Positions 52,058 to 52,442 of a DNA stretch of 52,442 nucleotides are shown here, piece by piece. The stretch is from Pelagibius sp. GTDB lineage: Bacteria > Pseudomonadota > Alphaproteobacteria > Kiloniellales > Kiloniellaceae. Position 1 is the first letter of the stretch. Each line of letters begins with the position of its first letter. The position numbers and the translations under genes are program-made. Below the pieces are notes generated by a model. That model saw nothing but the letters and a program-made list of their open reading frames with translations. It ran no database searches and was not told the origin of the DNA. The DNA lies in the NCBI RefSeq assembly GCF_028289705.1, contig NZ_JANQOI010000184.1:1-52442 (forward strand). The letters run 5' to 3'.

Positions 52058-52442
52058 GATGTCTTCTCCTTCCCCCTTCTTCAGGGGAAGCGGTGATCAA
52101 CGTAGGGGCACCGACCTGGACCCAGCTTGACAGCCAGGCCCTTACCCAATGCTTAACCGCCAACTTTGGCTCGAATGCCGGACATAGGCCCCGATGCACG
52201 GCCCTCAGAGCCTGATCCGAAACGATGCCTTGTCCGTCGAAGGGTTGTCGCCCTCCGCCCACCCAAAATCGTCATTGCCGGACTTGTTCCGGCAATCCAT
52301 CGAGGTTCGAGACTCGGTCTTTCCATGGACCCTCGGGACAAGCCCACTGCTGTCCGGTTTAGGCATAAGCGAGTTCCAGGGGCAATTGGGGATCGCTTGG
52401 AGGATGGTGGTTTTGGGGTTTGAGCAGTCGGTCGATGCGTTT
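52058..52442. other. Gene-free 3' end of window
   Basis: This 385-bp stretch upstream of phhA must hold its promoter; none is clear. It contains the diverged repeat at 52272-52345. Short frames across it are repeat-derived and not believed. Confidence 0.6.
52272..52345. repeat. Interspersed repeat, diverged relative of the 16010/16172 units
   Basis: TCATTGCCGGACTTGTTCC at the left, CCATGGACC and CTCGGGACAAGCCC at the right are shared in order with the two 78-bp units between cbiX and cobH. The middle part differs. Ends are approximate. Confidence 0.6.

Noticed and set aside
52166-52423. 85-codon plus-strand frame at the window end
   Set aside because: The frame crosses an interspersed repeat; its VIAGLVPAIH-type stretch is the usual translation of such repeats and not a protein.

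Overview
The window is GC-rich (coding regions look roughly 65-68% GC by eye), densely packed, and almost entirely chromosomal housekeeping and transport genes. The split proton-translocating transhydrogenase (pntAA/pntAB/pntB), the aerobic-type cob genes with cobN, the AapJQMP amino-acid transporter and the interspersed palindromic repeats all point to an alphaproteobacterium. A Rhodospirillales-like marine or soil organism is a reasonable guess, but this is inference. No rRNA, tRNA, CRISPR array, phage or insertion sequence is seen.

Layout. (1) 1-4276: the 3' part of an RND efflux pump, a convergent secreted cytochrome c/beta-propeller protein, and a small DMT-type membrane protein. (2) 4464-10706, minus strand: a GntR regulator, a complete general L-amino-acid ABC importer (aapJ-aapQ-aapM-aapP) and a class V PLP enzyme, arranged as one transcription unit. 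The unit is preceded by a perfect TGGTATACCA operator-like palindrome. (3) 10838-27665, minus strand: pntAA-pntAB-pntB, then cobW-cobN-cobO-cobQ-cbiX-cobH-cobL-cobI-cobJ-cobM, mostly with ATGA or TAATG overlaps. The cob run builds the corrin ring, contracts it, inserts cobalt, adenosylates and amidates. It is interrupted by one 412-bp gap full of repeats between cbiX and cobH. (4) 28021-35371: a sulfotransferase overlapping a DEDDh exonuclease, a small hypothetical, a GltS glutamate symporter, a radical SAM protein, a possible 61-aa protein, a winged-helix/alpha-beta hydrolase fusion and a ParDE-type toxin-antitoxin pair. (5) 35490-44845: a 1320-aa secreted repeat protein, an ABC1/UbiB kinase, a PepF-type M3 peptidase and a divergent acyl-CoA synthetase. 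(6) 45052-52442: a PagL-type lipid A deacylase, a four-gene sugar-type ABC importer, a GNAT acetyltransferase, a small lipoprotein, phenylalanine 4-hydroxylase and a terminal repeat-bearing region.

How the genes work together. The cob block is the most coherent system. CobI, CobJ, CobM, CobL and CobH are consecutive ring-modifying enzymes, CobN is the large subunit of the late cobalt chelatase, CobO adenosylates and CobQ amidates. CobG/CobZ, CobK, CobS, CobT and CobB are not in the window. The block also carries a second, early-type chelatase (CbiX with an MXCXXC motif and about 29 histidines in its tail) and a CbiG-CobE-CobJ fusion, so parts from both the late- and early-cobalt routes sit in one operon. 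The transhydrogenase genes immediately upstream could supply NADPH, but that link is only positional.

Nothing in the window is clearly a wholly new defence or mobile system. The best candidates for new biology are the dual-chelatase arrangement, the cytochrome/propeller fusion, the winged-helix/hydrolase fusion, the giant secreted repeat protein, and the aap operon ending in a PLP enzyme.
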